From Gymnothorax reevesii (lineage: Eukaryota; Chordata; Actinopteri; Anguilliformes; Muraenidae): a stretch of DNA of 64,000 bases. Shown here piece after piece: positions 26,701-41,700 of the stretch. A program made the position numbers and the translations under genes. Under the pieces are notes generated by a model. The model was not told the origin of the DNA and did not search any database. It worked only from the letters and a program-made list of their open reading frames with translations. The stretch is from NCBI GenBank assembly GCA_029721435.1, contig CM056573.1, positions 47,528,501 to 47,592,500 of the forward strand. Direction: 5' to 3'. Positions within the stretch are counted from its first letter, which is position 1. The number at the start of each line of letters is the position of its first letter.

Positions 26701-29700
26701 AGTTCTATCAGAAAGATGGGGCGAACGCTGCCGCTCGGTTCTGAAACAACTATTTCCTTCATCTCCAGGCCTCACCAAGAGTCCAGGTGGACGAAACTCT
26801 TATTGCAAAACTGGCTGAAAAACTGCATAGAGAGGACCCCACTCCTGAGATATTCGATGATATCCAGAGAAAGGTGAATGTTTATGCCCCTGTTTCAAAT
26901 AAAGTATTTTCAGGGGAAAGTTGTCTTACTGTTTCAGTGCGGATTTCCAAGTCGCATCTACCAAAGTTCCTTTTTTCTATCTCTTCAGTTTTTTTGCACT
27001 AATGACACCTCTGTATCTGTCCGGTTAGTTATTATTAATGATTATTAAGTCTGAAGATAAAACATCAAAAAACTTAGGATTGATGAGAAGTTTTATTTTG
27101 AATGTAAAGTATTTTAAATCAAGTGTCATCAATAGGTTTGCTGACATGTCCATAGGGATACTCTATTCCCTTCTGGGTTTGGGGTCCTTAAATGAGAATA
27201 ATTTTTATTAATTATCCAATATTTTATACATTATTGTCAATATTTTAGCATTCCCTGATTGACTCCTATTATATCCTGCTGTACTGGGCAGCAGAAAATG
27301 TTTTGCTTGGTGTCCTTTAGGCTGGGAAGAAATGAGTTCATGACTTTAAAAACGGGCTTTGCGGCCAAAACACGCGGTCATAAATTGAGGATTGCCAAAT
27401 TCAAGCTGAAAATTTCCAAAATGTTTATCAATTTAGTACTTGGGTGAATTGGAACTTGTTTTAAGAATTGAGTGGTGCTTGGCTTTTGTATAGGTGTGCA
27501 TTTTGATTGCTAAAAGAAATGAATCTGCATGAATGTCATGGTAAATCAGTGAAAGATGTTGGATGAGATCAATGCTGAATACTGGATTGATGGGTGCAGG
27601 TGTATGACATGATGCTCCACGAAGAGCGGTTCTATCCGTCCTTCAGACATCACCCGCTGTACGTGCGCATGCTGGCCGAGCTGGACATGCTGAAAGAGCC
27701 TAGCCTACGCGGCTCCGACGACGGAGAGGGAGGTGAGAGGGTGAGAGTGAGAAACTAAGAGAGGGAGGTGAGAGAGTGAGAGACTAATGCTGTGTGTCCA
27801 CTGAATGCGAAACTAATTTTTCGTGCAACCAGATTATATTCAAAGTCAATGCAAAGACACGAATGAACGCAAAAAGACGGGCTTTTGTGCCAGGCAACGC
27901 GAATCACACAGGAGATGTGGTGCAACACGATGTAAATGGCTCGCACGAATGGTGTGAAAACACAAAATTCGCATTTTGCTCCACATCAAAATATTCTTTC
28001 TCAAAAAATGTGGAGTAGAGCAGTGTTCTGATTAGTATCATTGCTACTAGCAGCAACATTGGCTTGCTTCGCTAACTAGCTTCATATTCAAACTGCTGTT
28101 AGGTGTGTCCTAACTGTGTCAAATAACCTATGGATCGCAGTTCAACAACAATATAGTGGTCTAGCTCAACATCGGATATGACAACATCATCAGTTTTGTG
28201 AATGTGTTTATTCTCAAGCCGGCACAATGTTCATAAAGTAAATGTTTGTGACGTTAGCATAGCAACATTTGCGTCACCATCTTGTCTAATTTTTGGAGGC
28301 TGGGAAGTACCGCCCCTTGAGTGTAAACGTGCCTCCTGGCATTGCTATTGGTCGTCGGTGTGAATTTGCTTATCAATCCTCTGCCAGGTTGTTTTCCCAT
28401 AGAAATGAATGGGATCTTTGCGCGAACAGGGTGGAAGATCTTCAAAGCGAAAAATAAAAATGATCCAACGGTCAAACTCCCCTGAATAAAGTGAGGAGAA
28501 ATTTCATTTCGCATTCAGTGGAAAAGTAGCTTAAAGAGAATTCCGGTGTGAAATTGAGTTGGTGTATTGAAACATGATAACGAGTATTAACTTTTGTCGA
28601 ATACCCCACCTCCATATGCTTGCAACATTTCAAAATGCATGGCTTTTTAGCCGAAGCTCCCAACAAGCTTACAATGGTAGTGAATTGGGCACAGCGTTGC
28701 CATGGAATGAAATTGCTATTTTTTTCATCATTAACAAGGCTCAAAGTAGCTCCACACTTCATTGGTAGAATTTCGAGGGCTCTGACATTTAAAACGAGGC
28801 GCTGAGAACTTTGAAAATGCACAGGTAGTTTATTAAAAAAAGACTTTTATGCAAACAGTACCTTGAGGTAGTTTCCAGTCGCCTCGTCACGATGAGTCGA
28901 TTGACGAGCACGAATGAATAGGAAGGATAGGGGAACTGCGATTCCCCAGTTATTTTTATTACTTTTTTTTTTTTTGCACTTTGAAATTTGGTTTCTAATT
29001 TCTGAATTTTGAACCTCCACAGAATCATTCAATGGATCTCCAACAGGAAGCTTGAATTTGGTATGTAGCTTGTCCAAACTGTCCTGAAATGAAGAACAAT
29101 TTGTTTCAGTATGTCTGCTTCAATTTGTTTCAGTATGTCTGCTTTTCTAAGTAACATAGTTGACAATAACTTGTCAACATGTGCAAATAAAATGATGTTT
29201 GTAAGTACTGAACCGGACATTATAATGCTGGTGTCACAGTCCCCACGTCATAGACCTGGTTCAGATTGGTTAAGAATAATGGCTCAGCCCCAGTCCAAAA
29301 CAGTGGAATTCCAAGGCTTGGACTCAGCATTTTTTGGGATCTCTAATTCCAAGAAGCTACTCTTAAATGGGTTCATAGATGAAGGAATAACAGCATAATG
29401 TAGCACTAGGGTAACAAGGTTTTCGACCTCAGGGTCGTCAATCTAGATTCCAGACGGGATATTATTATCCTTTGAGAAGAACAGGTGTTTATACTGGTTA
29501 TTGGTGTGAATGTGGACTTGGCGTAAATATGAATAGTAAAGTTTTATTTGTAATTTTATTAAGACCACCAAAAGTGGGCATGGGAATGAAGCCACCTTAT
29601 TCACTGTATTTGTAGTCTTAGGAAGCGAAGAAGGTTAGCGGCAGTATTGGCCCCTTTTTTTCCCCTCCGTTGTGGCCCTGAAGTTTACTGTACTCTGGTG

Positions 29701-32700
29701 TACTGGGGAGTATCTCTTGGTGTAACACAGGGTTCTCCAACCCTGTTCCTGGAGAGCTACCAACTCCTCCAACCAAAGGAAAGCGCACCTACAGTACAGG
29801 CCAAAAGTTTGGACACACCCTCTCATTCAATGAGTTTCCTTTATTTTCATGATTATTTACATTGTAGATTCTCACTGAAGGCATCAAAACTATGAATGTA
29901 CACATGTGGGATTATGTACACATGGATCAAACAGTTGTCCAATAGGGCTGTCGGCTGTGTATCAACCAGACTTCTGCACAGCACAACTGATGGCCCCAAC
30001 CCCATTGATAAGGCAAGAAATTTAACTAATTAACCCTGACAAGGCACACCTGTGAAGTGAAAACCATTTCAGGTGACTACCTCTTGAAGCTCATCAAGAG
30101 AATGCCAAGAGTGTGCAAAGCAGTAATCAGAGCAAAGGGTACCTACTTTTGAAGAAACTAGAATATAATATATATAATATATATATATTATATATAATAT
30201 AATATGTTTTCAGTTACCGGTATTTCACATTTTGTTGTTAAGTACATAATTCCACATGTGTTCATTCATAGTTTTGATGCCTTCAGTGAGAATCTACAAT
30301 GTAAATAGTCATGAAAATAAAGGAAACTCATTGAATGAGAGGGTGTGTCCAAACTTTTGGCCTGTACTGTACTTTCCCAGTTACAGATCTGGATGAGCTG
30401 TTAAATAGCAGAATTGGGTGTGCTGGACTGGGTAGCTCTCCAGGAAAAGGGTTGGAGGACCTCGGTCTAACAGAACAGGAGAGATGACACATGAATGTCT
30501 TGCAGATAGGCGATGCTGCACATACTCTTCTGTTGCAGAAATATTGCTGTTTCTTTCTACCATTAAGACAAAACGCCAGAGGGGATTGTGATGTCATCAA
30601 TTTACTGGAGACCCAGTAAAGAGTTATTTTAAATATGCAGAGTGCATGAATCTCTGCAAGTTTATCGGTCTTAAGAGTGTTTGTATGGGTGTACTGTTGG
30701 AGCTGGGAGAGGGGTTGACTCATTGCTGAAAGCATAGTAGTTGGTCTTGTCATTTTTGGCTTAAATGAATTTCTAGCATATTTGTCTTGTCTCCCCAGTC
30801 ACTGGATGACCTCTCTAATGCAAGCTCAGATGAGTCAATACAAATTCACGCTTTCATTTCTGATACTGGTATGTGTACTTTAGCCTATTGGTTTATCCTA
30901 TGCATCTTATTACATATTAAGTTAATATAAGTGATCATTTGCCACATGACAAGAACTGTGCTACTGCTAAAAATACCTGTTATAGAAGCTTTGAAACTCT
31001 TTGCAAATGATTTATTTTTTTAGTTATAATTTCATGCAATTCCCATATTATGTTGCTGGCAGGTGTTAGAATGGTATATATGGTACTGAATATACTTTTC
31101 TATATTGCATACTAATCTGACTGCTCTGTTACTGTGCTGTCACCATATGTCATTTTCTTCTTTCTGTAACCTGCCAGCATCAAACACCCTTCAGCCTTGC
31201 CTCTTTTTATCATTATGCATCAAGACATCACCACTCCATCATCTTCATGGTTTATCTCTTTTCTTCTTTCCTTTTCCTTTTTTTATCCCTTCTTGCATTT
31301 GCATCCTTCCTCGCACTGTCGCCTCTCCATCCTTGCCTCCGTCATTTGCATCTTCCCACTCGACTTTCGTGCCCAGTTGCTGACACTTTTTTAAACCAAA
31401 TTCCTGTGGCAGGAGTGTGTAATGACCACGGGAAGACTTATGCACTGTATGCCATCACCGTGTTCCGGAAGCTTCCGGACGGCAGTGAGGACACCTGGGT
31501 GACCTATCGTCGCTACAGCGACTTCCACGACTTCCACATGCGCATCACAGAACAGGTGGGAGCTCAATGTAGTCTTCAGTTTGGCTGTCATTTCTGTTAC
31601 AGTAGGGTTTTATATTAGAGCACATTACAATGAAACTTTGTATGGCATTACTGCTTTCAGAATTATTTTATACCCGGATAAAGTCGGGGATACCATTCAT
31701 TTGGGTTTATTCGTTCCTTGCTACTGCTACCATATCCGCAGCTTCCGTAGAATTTTCTTGCAACTGAACTACAGACCCAATTTTGTCTATATTTGACCTG
31801 GCCATTCGTAATGGTAAGGTCTCGACACCTATCTATTTTGGGGGAAAATTGGATAATAAATGACAGTATGATTAATTGTCCTCCGTCTCCACGGTAGCGG
31901 GCAGATCAGGGGACATGCTATTCAGCTCTGTCCGTCCGTCACGTCCCGTTTGTTGTGAAAGCGATATCTCAAGAACGGTTTGACCGATTTCATTCATCTT
32001 TGGCTTCAATGTGTATTAGTGTGATATGCCGACCCCAGTCGATTTCTGTGACCTGGCGGGGGACAGGGCCACGTTTAGGAGCAACACTTGTTAAAGAGTT
32101 AAAATGGCTCAAACCCATACAAAATTGTGCATATTTCACTGTCACATTTAGGGCTTAGATTTGTAGGGACTGATGGGATATCATCAGTTTGACCTTGGAT
32201 TTAACCTTCAAGGTGAAACAATAAAATGTCTTATGTCTTTCTGCTTGTTGCATACGGTTCAGGTTTGTATTAACCTCTGGCGGTTCCATAATTACTGTTA
32301 GCTGTAGACAATGTTGCGTACCAGTCTTTACCCAATAGAAATATGTTCTATTAAAGGCATTTATAAATGGAAAATGGGCATGTCTGACTATGTCTGCGCT
32401 ACTGAAACAGTGACACAAAAGCATTGTAGAAATAATTTCATGTATTTGGCTAAAGCAATACCTTATTAGTTCTGGCTAGGTGAATGCAGCTGTTCATATC
32501 CTGCTTGCTTTGGCCATATCAAAAATGCTAAGAAGGAAACCTGCATCTTGTACAATGCTAGCAAGGGTTACAGGTTTTTGTAATCGAACTTGAGCCAGCT
32601 GATAACTAGCATGCTAGTTTTCGGACATTATTCTAATGTTGGATGACACAGTGCTGTCGTTAGCTTGCTTGCCTAGCTAACCTGGCTAATGTTGGTCTTA

Positions 32701-35700
32701 AGAGAAGTCTTTCTCAACTTAGGACAACAAAAGTTTATGTTTTTGATGACCGCAATGAAAACATCTGTAGCTAGTAAATAAACCTTAATGTTTAGTAATA
32801 TTGAGCTTTTCGATAGAGATTCTGTTATGATGACTTCATTAATTACATGGAGCTTTCTGTGCCAAGTAAACTTGCCTCTAAATAGTCAGCTAGCAAGTCT
32901 ATTATGGTGGTCTGTTGTTGTGGCTAACTCGCATTAGAGCCAAAGCTTATTTCTGCAGTGGCTTGTTATATAGCTTGGAAATTAAATTGAGATGGCTAAT
33001 GAAATCAAGCCAAATTACCTTGCTACGTAACATTACTATGGTGTGTTACCTTGAGTAAGTTTGTTATGAACCATGATCTGATATAGACAAGCAAATTGGC
33101 AACCTGTCTGCATCTAGTCATCAAAATTCTTCATGTGAAAAAGAATGAATGAAATTCGAATGGGTTTATACAGGAATATTGACAGCTCTTACTGGGAACT
33201 CCTATGAAGTCATATTTCATATCTCCTCATGAGCTTGCCTTTACTTCATTGTCAAACAGGAACAACCCTGAATCTCGCTTATTAACTGTAGATCTTAGTT
33301 TAGTATTTAGAAGTAAAAGGAAGTCAAATATTGCGATTCGGTTCTCGACTGCGGATTTGACCTTTGACCTTGGATTTAGGGTCTAACTGGAAAATGGCCT
33401 GTATCTGGCTTATTAGTGTATGCGTGAATGAAGTTGGGGATGCAAAGGATTTGTGTTTTTTTATTATTTATTTATTTATCTATTTATTTATTTTTCCCCT
33501 GCCATTTTCATTCCTGCCCCTAGGTCCATAATGATTTTATTGAGATTGAACTGCTGTCGACAATTATGATTTTGTACACAGTTTTCATAGGTACTGATAG
33601 TGGGAAGGTCTCAACACCTTTTTATTTTGGTTGACATTTGACAACAATTTATGGAATACTTTATTCAATATGGATCTGAATGACACGAGATCATACAAAG
33701 TGGCTCACAACTCATTTACTATCACACTTCAGGCCTAAGTTTATATTGAGGAGGAATGGGAACCCTATAAGCTGTATCAGTTTGTGACCTTGGGCTTGAG
33801 CTTCGACTTGAGAAACAAGGCCAAATGCTTATCTTTCAGTATTGCTTGGGTTACCAAGTAAGCTTCCAGAGGTACACAAGATGGTCGCAGTCGACTGAAC
33901 TTTCTTGTTATGCTGTTAAATTGTAACTATCCTTGTGAATTTGAATTTTTGAACTGGTTTTATTCGAGCTTAATGCATTCAGTATATATTCATTTGATGA
34001 AATGAAATTAATTTTTATGATGGTTAATTGAAAGTAAAGAGTTACAGTTCCATATTTATAAAATTTTAATTTTTCATTTTGATGATGGTGGGACGTGTGA
34101 GAGGTAGGATTTTTAATTTCTTGCCGAAATCCACCAATTCAATAGAACCAAACAGAAGGATCACGATTAATTGAACTCTGTCATCCTTTACTCCCCCCAG
34201 TTTGAAAACCTTGCTCCCATCTTGAAACTTCCGGGGAAAAAGACCTTCAACAACATGGACCGTGACTTCCTCGAAAGGAGAAAGAAGGACCTCAATGCTT
34301 ACCTGCAGGTGCGGGACATGGCATTATGCCTACCTGATAACTTCTATATCTTCTAACAAACAACACTTTGTGATCATATTTGAATGATGAAACGCATTAT
34401 CCAAATCCAAAATTACAATGTTTCTAACATCCAGCTGTTGCTGAATCCGGAGACCATGAAGGCGTGTCCCACTCTGGCTGCCTATCTCTGTGATTTCCTG
34501 GAGAATAAAGCCTACAGCAAAGGGAAGGGCGATTTTGCACGAAAGGTCAGAGCGCCCTCTGCTGTTGATTCTTAAAATATTCCCCTATTTATAGTTAGAA
34601 TAATACAGTGTTCAACAGTGCATATTACCGATGTCCTGTATACAGATCTCATTCAGCCTGGTTTTGCAGCACACACAAAAATAAGCCTGTGGTCGAAAAC
34701 AGTGTATGGATTTTCTTCTTTGAAGTATGATGCCATTTATAATTGATTGTACAGCAGGGTACAACTTGTAGAAAGCTACCTTTTTGAAAATGGTTTAGAA
34801 GAGATTGTACAACACCACTATGATGTATATCAGTAACTGATTCAAATCAAGCAATAGAAGTAGAATTGTAAATGTGTTTGACTATACAGTGAAGTTAGGT
34901 GGCAAATTTAGTCAGTGTGGTGGTCTCTCTTGGGAAATGGACCAGCATTTTGTCGTTCTTAGAACGGACAACAAGGCAGTTTAACAAATGTAAACTGCCC
35001 CGCAATGGATAACTACTCACTGAAATGGATAACCTGGGTATAGATTTTAATATTCTACCAACGGAAATGAATGCTTTTGGCACTCAGATGGACACCTTTG
35101 TGAACCCCCTGCGGAACTCCATGCGGAACGTGTCCAACGCTGTGAAGGCCCTGCCGGACAGCCTGGCCGAGGGAATGACCAAAGTGTCCGACAACATGGG
35201 CAGGATGTCTGAGAGACTGGGCCAGGACATCAAGCAGTCTATATTCAAGGTGCTTAAGATGGCAGCTCCTGACATCTGACTGCAAATCAAACAGTTTGGC
35301 CATGTGGAGTACCCACACTTACAGCAGCCCTTTCTGAAATGGTGTATTCTGACAGTTCTGGGTTCTCCCCAAGTCCACACTGACTAAAGCAGAACATTGT
35401 TGCCTGAAGGCCAGAAGTAAGAGGCATCCTGGAGATCTACCATCCTGTTGGTTTTCACTTCAACGTTAGCAATGCGCACTTGATTTAACAGATGGAGATG
35501 TCATTCAGCTCCTGTTTAGTGAACACTAGCATGCTAAATTAGTGTTAAAGTGAATACCTACAGGATGGTGGAGCTCCTGGAAGGAACAGGATTGGGCAGC
35601 CCTGCTCTTGCATTATCCGAGAAAGTTGTATAAAGCAAGGATGTTACGGTAAGAATGTGAATAACATTGCGTTCACTGGTTAAACTCTGACTTGTCACTT

Positions 35701-38700
35701 AAGTTTATCGTTTGTTTGTTCGAAGTTAGAAAAAACTTTTTTTTTATTTTTTATTTATTTTTTTTTTTTAATATATGCCAGGTAAATGTCACATGCATCT
35801 ACTCAATCTGCTGGTTGCAGTGCCTCACTGAAGCTACATCACACTTGTGCCAAGAGAAATATTAAAACCCAGGAAGCCATGTTTATATTGCCACAGCATT
35901 ATACCAAACGGGAAATATGTCTCGGTATTGTCCATCATTTTATAAACATTTCCCTGTAATTCAGCAGGGCATAGTTTCTCCACTAAAATGTTAAATAGCC
36001 CTGAGGTTCCACAGGTTTGAATACAGCAGCTGCTCCTATATGGGCTTGTAGGTTTCATGGGGTTGAGGAAATGACAATGTTGAGGTGACGGAGGTGAAGG
36101 GCTCCATTTCGTAACGTTGATCTTGTGGTCCTCAGGTGCCCCCTATGATGCCCAAGTCGGACATTAACGCAGAGCACTGCCGGGTCTCTGCACAGCTGGA
36201 CGACAATGTGAGTATATCCCCCTCGCACCAAGCCCCACCCGGGCTCCTCCCACCGCTACCCTCCCTCCCCGCCCTCCCAGCGTGCATCCTTCAGCGGCGA
36301 CCGAGCAGCGCCGGTGTGTGGGACGGTCTGTGTTCACAGCTGCGCGTCTGAGCGCAGGGAGTGCTCCGGCTCGGGGTCAGGGCGACGCGAGGGACTCATT
36401 TCTCATTGCGTGTCTCATTGGAGCTTGACATTGGCTTTCATATCCACGCATGTCCATAAAACCGCATATTTTACCTTAAATACAGTGTCAGTGGCGTATC
36501 TCTGGGCGATTATGAAATGAGCTGTACTTCAAGTGAAATACTTTTGCCAGGGGTTGCGTTTGCTCAGAGGTCCCAGGTGTATTTTGCTCGAAACTGCTTT
36601 AGCGTTCTGTGCCATGAGCTATAAACACTTTTGCCGGGTGGCTTACTTGAATGTGCGCTGTTAGAATTAGATTTTGTGAAATGTAATTTAACCCGTTTGC
36701 GTAGATATAGATGCCGGCGTCCGTACATTTCGAAATTTAATTCCTAAACAATTCTGTAATTGAATTTCAAAATGTCTTGCTTCACTAGAGTAATTTTCCA
36801 GAGTCTCTGCGACACATATGCTAGATATAAAGCCTAAATAGGCTCATACGTAACAGGAAAAATTGGCAATATTTTGTATCCTGCAGAAAGGGCTTAAATA
36901 CAGCACTTCGATGGGCCGGACAGGCCTTTAGTCCCAGGTATTAGCACTGAGGCCGATAACTCTCCCCAGAGACTGCATAACAGGTCTGGCCTCTAGCAGC
37001 CGGTAGCCCTCTTCAAAGCCACCAGTGACCCCGGAGCCCCACAAACAGCAGAACTTTCCCACTGTTTAGATTACATCAGCAATCATTGATGTGAATGTTT
37101 AAGGAGAGGACTGCTTTTATCTCTTTCTCTTTTTACCAGGAGCGAAGGCGTGTAAGATTAGCGCAGATTATATGCAGATTTGTCATCGTCATAAATCTGC
37201 AGCTGTCCGGAGCTTCACATTTTTATTTGTCACTTCAAAGCATTCTTCGCTGTCTCTCATTTTTTATAGTTTTTTTTTTTTTTTTTTCTTCTCCCAACTG
37301 ACAAATGTCTTTTCCCTTTCAAAGGGGAAGGAAAGTCCCTGTACTGTTTTGCATCAAGTGTTATGTCCCGTATTGTAACTTGGCTAAAATGTTTAGGTCT
37401 GCTGGATGCCGTGTTTACAGATTCCAGTGATGATGTTCAATTGCTGTGGGACTGAGAGTTGATTTGACCTTTGACCCCAAAAGGTGGATGATAACATTCC
37501 GCTGCGGGTAATGCTGCTGCTGATGGACGAAGTGTTTGATCTGAAAGAGAGGAACCAGTGGCTGAGGAGGAACATTAAGAACCTTCTGCAGCAGCTCATT
37601 CGCGCAACGTACGGAGACACCATCAACAGGTACTGTTTGACGAGCACTCCTCACACAAGCATTCAGTTGGAAATGCTATAAATGAAAATGGGTGAAGCGC
37701 GTATAGTAACAATAACATTGCATACTGTCCCTTCGGGTTGTTAGGAATGGACCTGATGCTCATTTTATATTGTTTCAGACAGTGGCATAACCTGTCTCTG
37801 CCACAAACACTTATGGAAATGATGAACTGAATTAACCATGAACTAACCTGTCTCATTCCAGAAAAATAGTTGATCATGTGGATTTCATGACGTCTCCCGA
37901 GCAGGTGGCAGACTTTGTGAAGCGATTCAGGTAGTGAATACTTCCCTTCGGTACACTGGATTATTGTTTCTCTCCTGTGCACTGCTTACATCGTTTTCTG
38001 TCACAGGGACTCCTATTGGCCCAATGGGATTCTGGCGGAGACCCCTCCCCGCAGGGATAAAAACATCCGCATGAGGACCAGGGTCGCTGCTAAAACCAGT
38101 CTCCTGGGGATAATGCCAGGTGCGTGTGTTCGTGTATTATTATTATTTTTTTTTTTTTTTATAGTATTCAGCTCCGTCCGTACGTACGTACATCCGTCCG
38201 TCCCGAACATTGTCAGCCCGATATCTCAACCTAATTCTATTCTTTTTGGTAACAACCTTCCTACTGGGAATGCGCAGACACCAGTCAGTTTTTGTGACCT
38301 AACGGCGGGAGATATAGTCACTTTAGTGACAAAAAAATTATGATAATAGTTGTAAACGTCATAACTGACAAAACACCTACTAAAATAGGAAAACCATCAC
38401 AGTGCACTGGAAGATAATGTGCTAAGTGCAATATTAAATACCATGGAAATTATTCTAAGGTGCATTATGCTATATTTCATTGTCCATCATACTGATTTTA
38501 CATATGTGAAGTGCTTTATGCTGTTGTTTTTTGCACATTGCCCATGGTGATTGCACATGTACCCATGATATAATTATAGATTGCACATTTCTCGGTTATT
38601 GCACAGTTGCCCATGATGATGATATTAATTGCACATTACACATTTTAACATGATTAAACTTGATGGTTATATATCTGTTTGGGGTAGTGCGATGGTGATT

Positions 38701-41700
38701 AAATGTGTGTGCAGGACGAGGAAAAGGGATCACTTGGGTCGTTTTATGAAAATTGAGATTTTCCAACAAAATCAAAGAGTGATCCAAGTTTTTCATTTTG
38801 AGAAAAAAATTGGGTGAATTTGTCCACAGCAAAGTGTCGTAAATTGACGGTACAGTAGTGCTTGGATATCACTATCATGGGGATATCACTGAGATACCCC
38901 GATAATCTCAGAATGGGAAAAAAAGTGACCCCTTTTCTTAGTCTTGCGCACATATGATCTTAGGTCTGGTTGATGGCACACATAAATGACCCCAAATGGC
39001 ACAATTTGTTATGTAAATTTAGAATAATGCCTTAAAAATTGTATTTGGCAAAATAAAATGGTTAACTAATTGTTTTCATCTTCTGACAAAGTATGTAAAA
39101 TCAAACTAGATTGGTGCTAAGCACGAGTGTAGCGGAGTATTGGGCTTAAACCTTCAGGATCCAGTCCTTAGTTTTCGAGGTGCACAATCGTTCCCGCAAA
39201 CCACAACATGCCTTAACAGGAGTTATACGCCACACACCTGACATACCTGAAAACCAAGCACCTTGTAAAGCTTGAATGAAAATTGAACACCTCCCGTTTA
39301 CTGAACAATGCGCATAGCTATGATATGATAAGTGGATGATTAAAGAACATGGGAGGAGATTGCACATTGCATTTTCATTGCAAAACATAAAATGACAGCA
39401 CTGTCGCCCAGTTGAATCCAAAACCCTTTCTGACTGTTACGGCTTACAAAAAAGTCAACGGTCTATCTCTAAAATTGAAGAGAATATCTCCAGTTCAGCT
39501 TCACATGCGATGGACCTGTTTTTAAGGTCAGTTTTAGTTCATCCTGGCAAAGCCTGCTCATGCAAATCAAAACTGCTGTTAGTAAAGACACTTGTTTTCT
39601 GGAGTAAGTAATGAGTAAGTAATGAATAACAGACAATCCTAACTACGAACAACATTTAAAGACAAGAAGCCAAAAATTTCATGGATGTGATGTAGGGCTA
39701 CACGGTTAAAGTGGACACTCATTGAAAATCCTAAAGCATGTCAAATTATATCTCTATCGAGAACTAAGGGTATACTGAACATGATAAAAGTACAAAACCC
39801 AAAACCAGTGAAGTTGGCACGTTATGTAAATCGTAGATAAAAACAGAATACAATGATTTGCAAATCCTTTTCAACTTATATTCAATTGAATACACTGCAA
39901 AGACAAAATGGTTAATGTTCAAACTGAGAAACTTTATTTTTTGCAAATAATCATTAACTTAGAATTTAAAGGCAGCAAGACATTGCAAAAAAGTTGGCAC
40001 AGGGGCCTTTTTACCACTGTGTTACATCGCCTTTCCTTTTAACGACACTCAGTAAACGTTTGGGAACTGAGGAGTCAATTTTTGAAGCTTTTCAGGTGGA
40101 ACTCTTTCCCATTCTTGCTTGATGTACAGCTTAAGTTGTTCAACAGTCCGGGGTCTCCGTTGTCGTATTTTACGCTTCATAATGCGTCACACATTTTCAA
40201 TGGGAGACAGGTCTGGACTACAGGTAGGCCAGTCTAGTACCCGCACTCTTTTACTACGGAGCCATGCTGTTGTAACACGTGCAGAATGTGGCTTGGCATT
40301 CTCTTGCTGAAATAAGCAGGGGCGTCCATGAAAAAGACGTTGCTTGGATGGCAACATATGTTGCTCCAAAACCTGTATGTACCTTTCAGCATTAATGATG
40401 CCTTCACATATGTGTTGGTTGCCCATGCCTTGGGCACTAATACACCCCCATACCATCACAGATGCTTTTGAACTTTGCGCCTATAACAGTCCGGATAGTT
40501 CTCTTCCTCTTTGGTCCGGAGGACACGACGTTCACAGTTTCCAAAAACAATTTGAAATGTGGACTTGTCAGACCACAGAACACACTTTCCACTTTGCATC
40601 AGTCCATCTTAGATGAGCTTGGGCCCAGCGAAGCCGGCGGCGTTTCTGGGTGCTGTTGATAAATGGCTTTCGCTTTGCATTGTAGAGTTTTAACTTGCAC
40701 TTGCAGATGTAGCGACGAACTGTAGTTACTGACAGTGGTTTTCTGAAGTGTTCCTGAGCCCATGTGGTGATGTCCTTTACACACTGATGTCGGTTTTTGA
40801 TGCAGTACCATCTGAGGGATCGAAGGTCACAGGCATTCAATGTTGGTTTTCGGCCTTGTCGCTTACGTGCAGTGATTTCTCCAGATTCTCTGAACCTTTT
40901 GACGATATTACGGACCGTAGATGATGAAATCCCTAAATTTCTTGCAATAGCTCGTTGAGGAATGCTGTTTTTAAACTGTTCCACAATCAGCTCATTTGTT
41001 CACTAAGTGGTGACCCTCGCCCCATCCTTGTTTGTGAATGACTGAGCATTTCAGGGAAGCTGCTTTTATACCCAATCATGGCACCCACCTGTTCCCAATT
41101 AGCCCGTTCACCTGTGGGATGTTCCAAATAAGTGTTTGAGCATTCCTCAACTCTGTCTTTTTTGCCACTTTCCAGCTTTTTTGAAACATGTTCCAGGCAT
41201 CAAATTCCAGATGAGCTAATATTTGCAAAAATTTACAACGTTTACCTGGTCGAACATTAAGTAACTTGTCTTTGCAGTGTATTCAATTGACTATAGATTG
41301 AAAAGGATTTGCAAATCATTGTGTTCTGTTTTATTTACGATTTACACAACGTGCCAACTTCACTGGTTTTGGGTTTTGTACTTTCACACCACCACCTAAG
41401 CCCAGAAAAGACATATAATCAATAAAAGTCACCCGTCCATTCACCCTCGGCAAGTCTGAAATTGGCAAAGAAATGGCTTAACTTTGACATCAACAGGTGA
41501 ACAATTCATAAAGTACCCCGAAGCAGCCCAGATAGAACCAGAACTTCAGTGCCATTTATGCATCGGAACTCTGACTTTCTTCGCATAGTGCGCATCAATT
41601 TGTGTCATCTATGTACATTTCACAGTACCAAAGTATTCTCCAAAAAATAATTATGCTGACAAAATAAGGCTGCAGTTTGTGTACACTGTCATACTCTCTA

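Noticed and set aside
35055..35380. Minus-strand frames of 87 and 98 codons
   Set aside because: They lie opposite snx13 exon 21.
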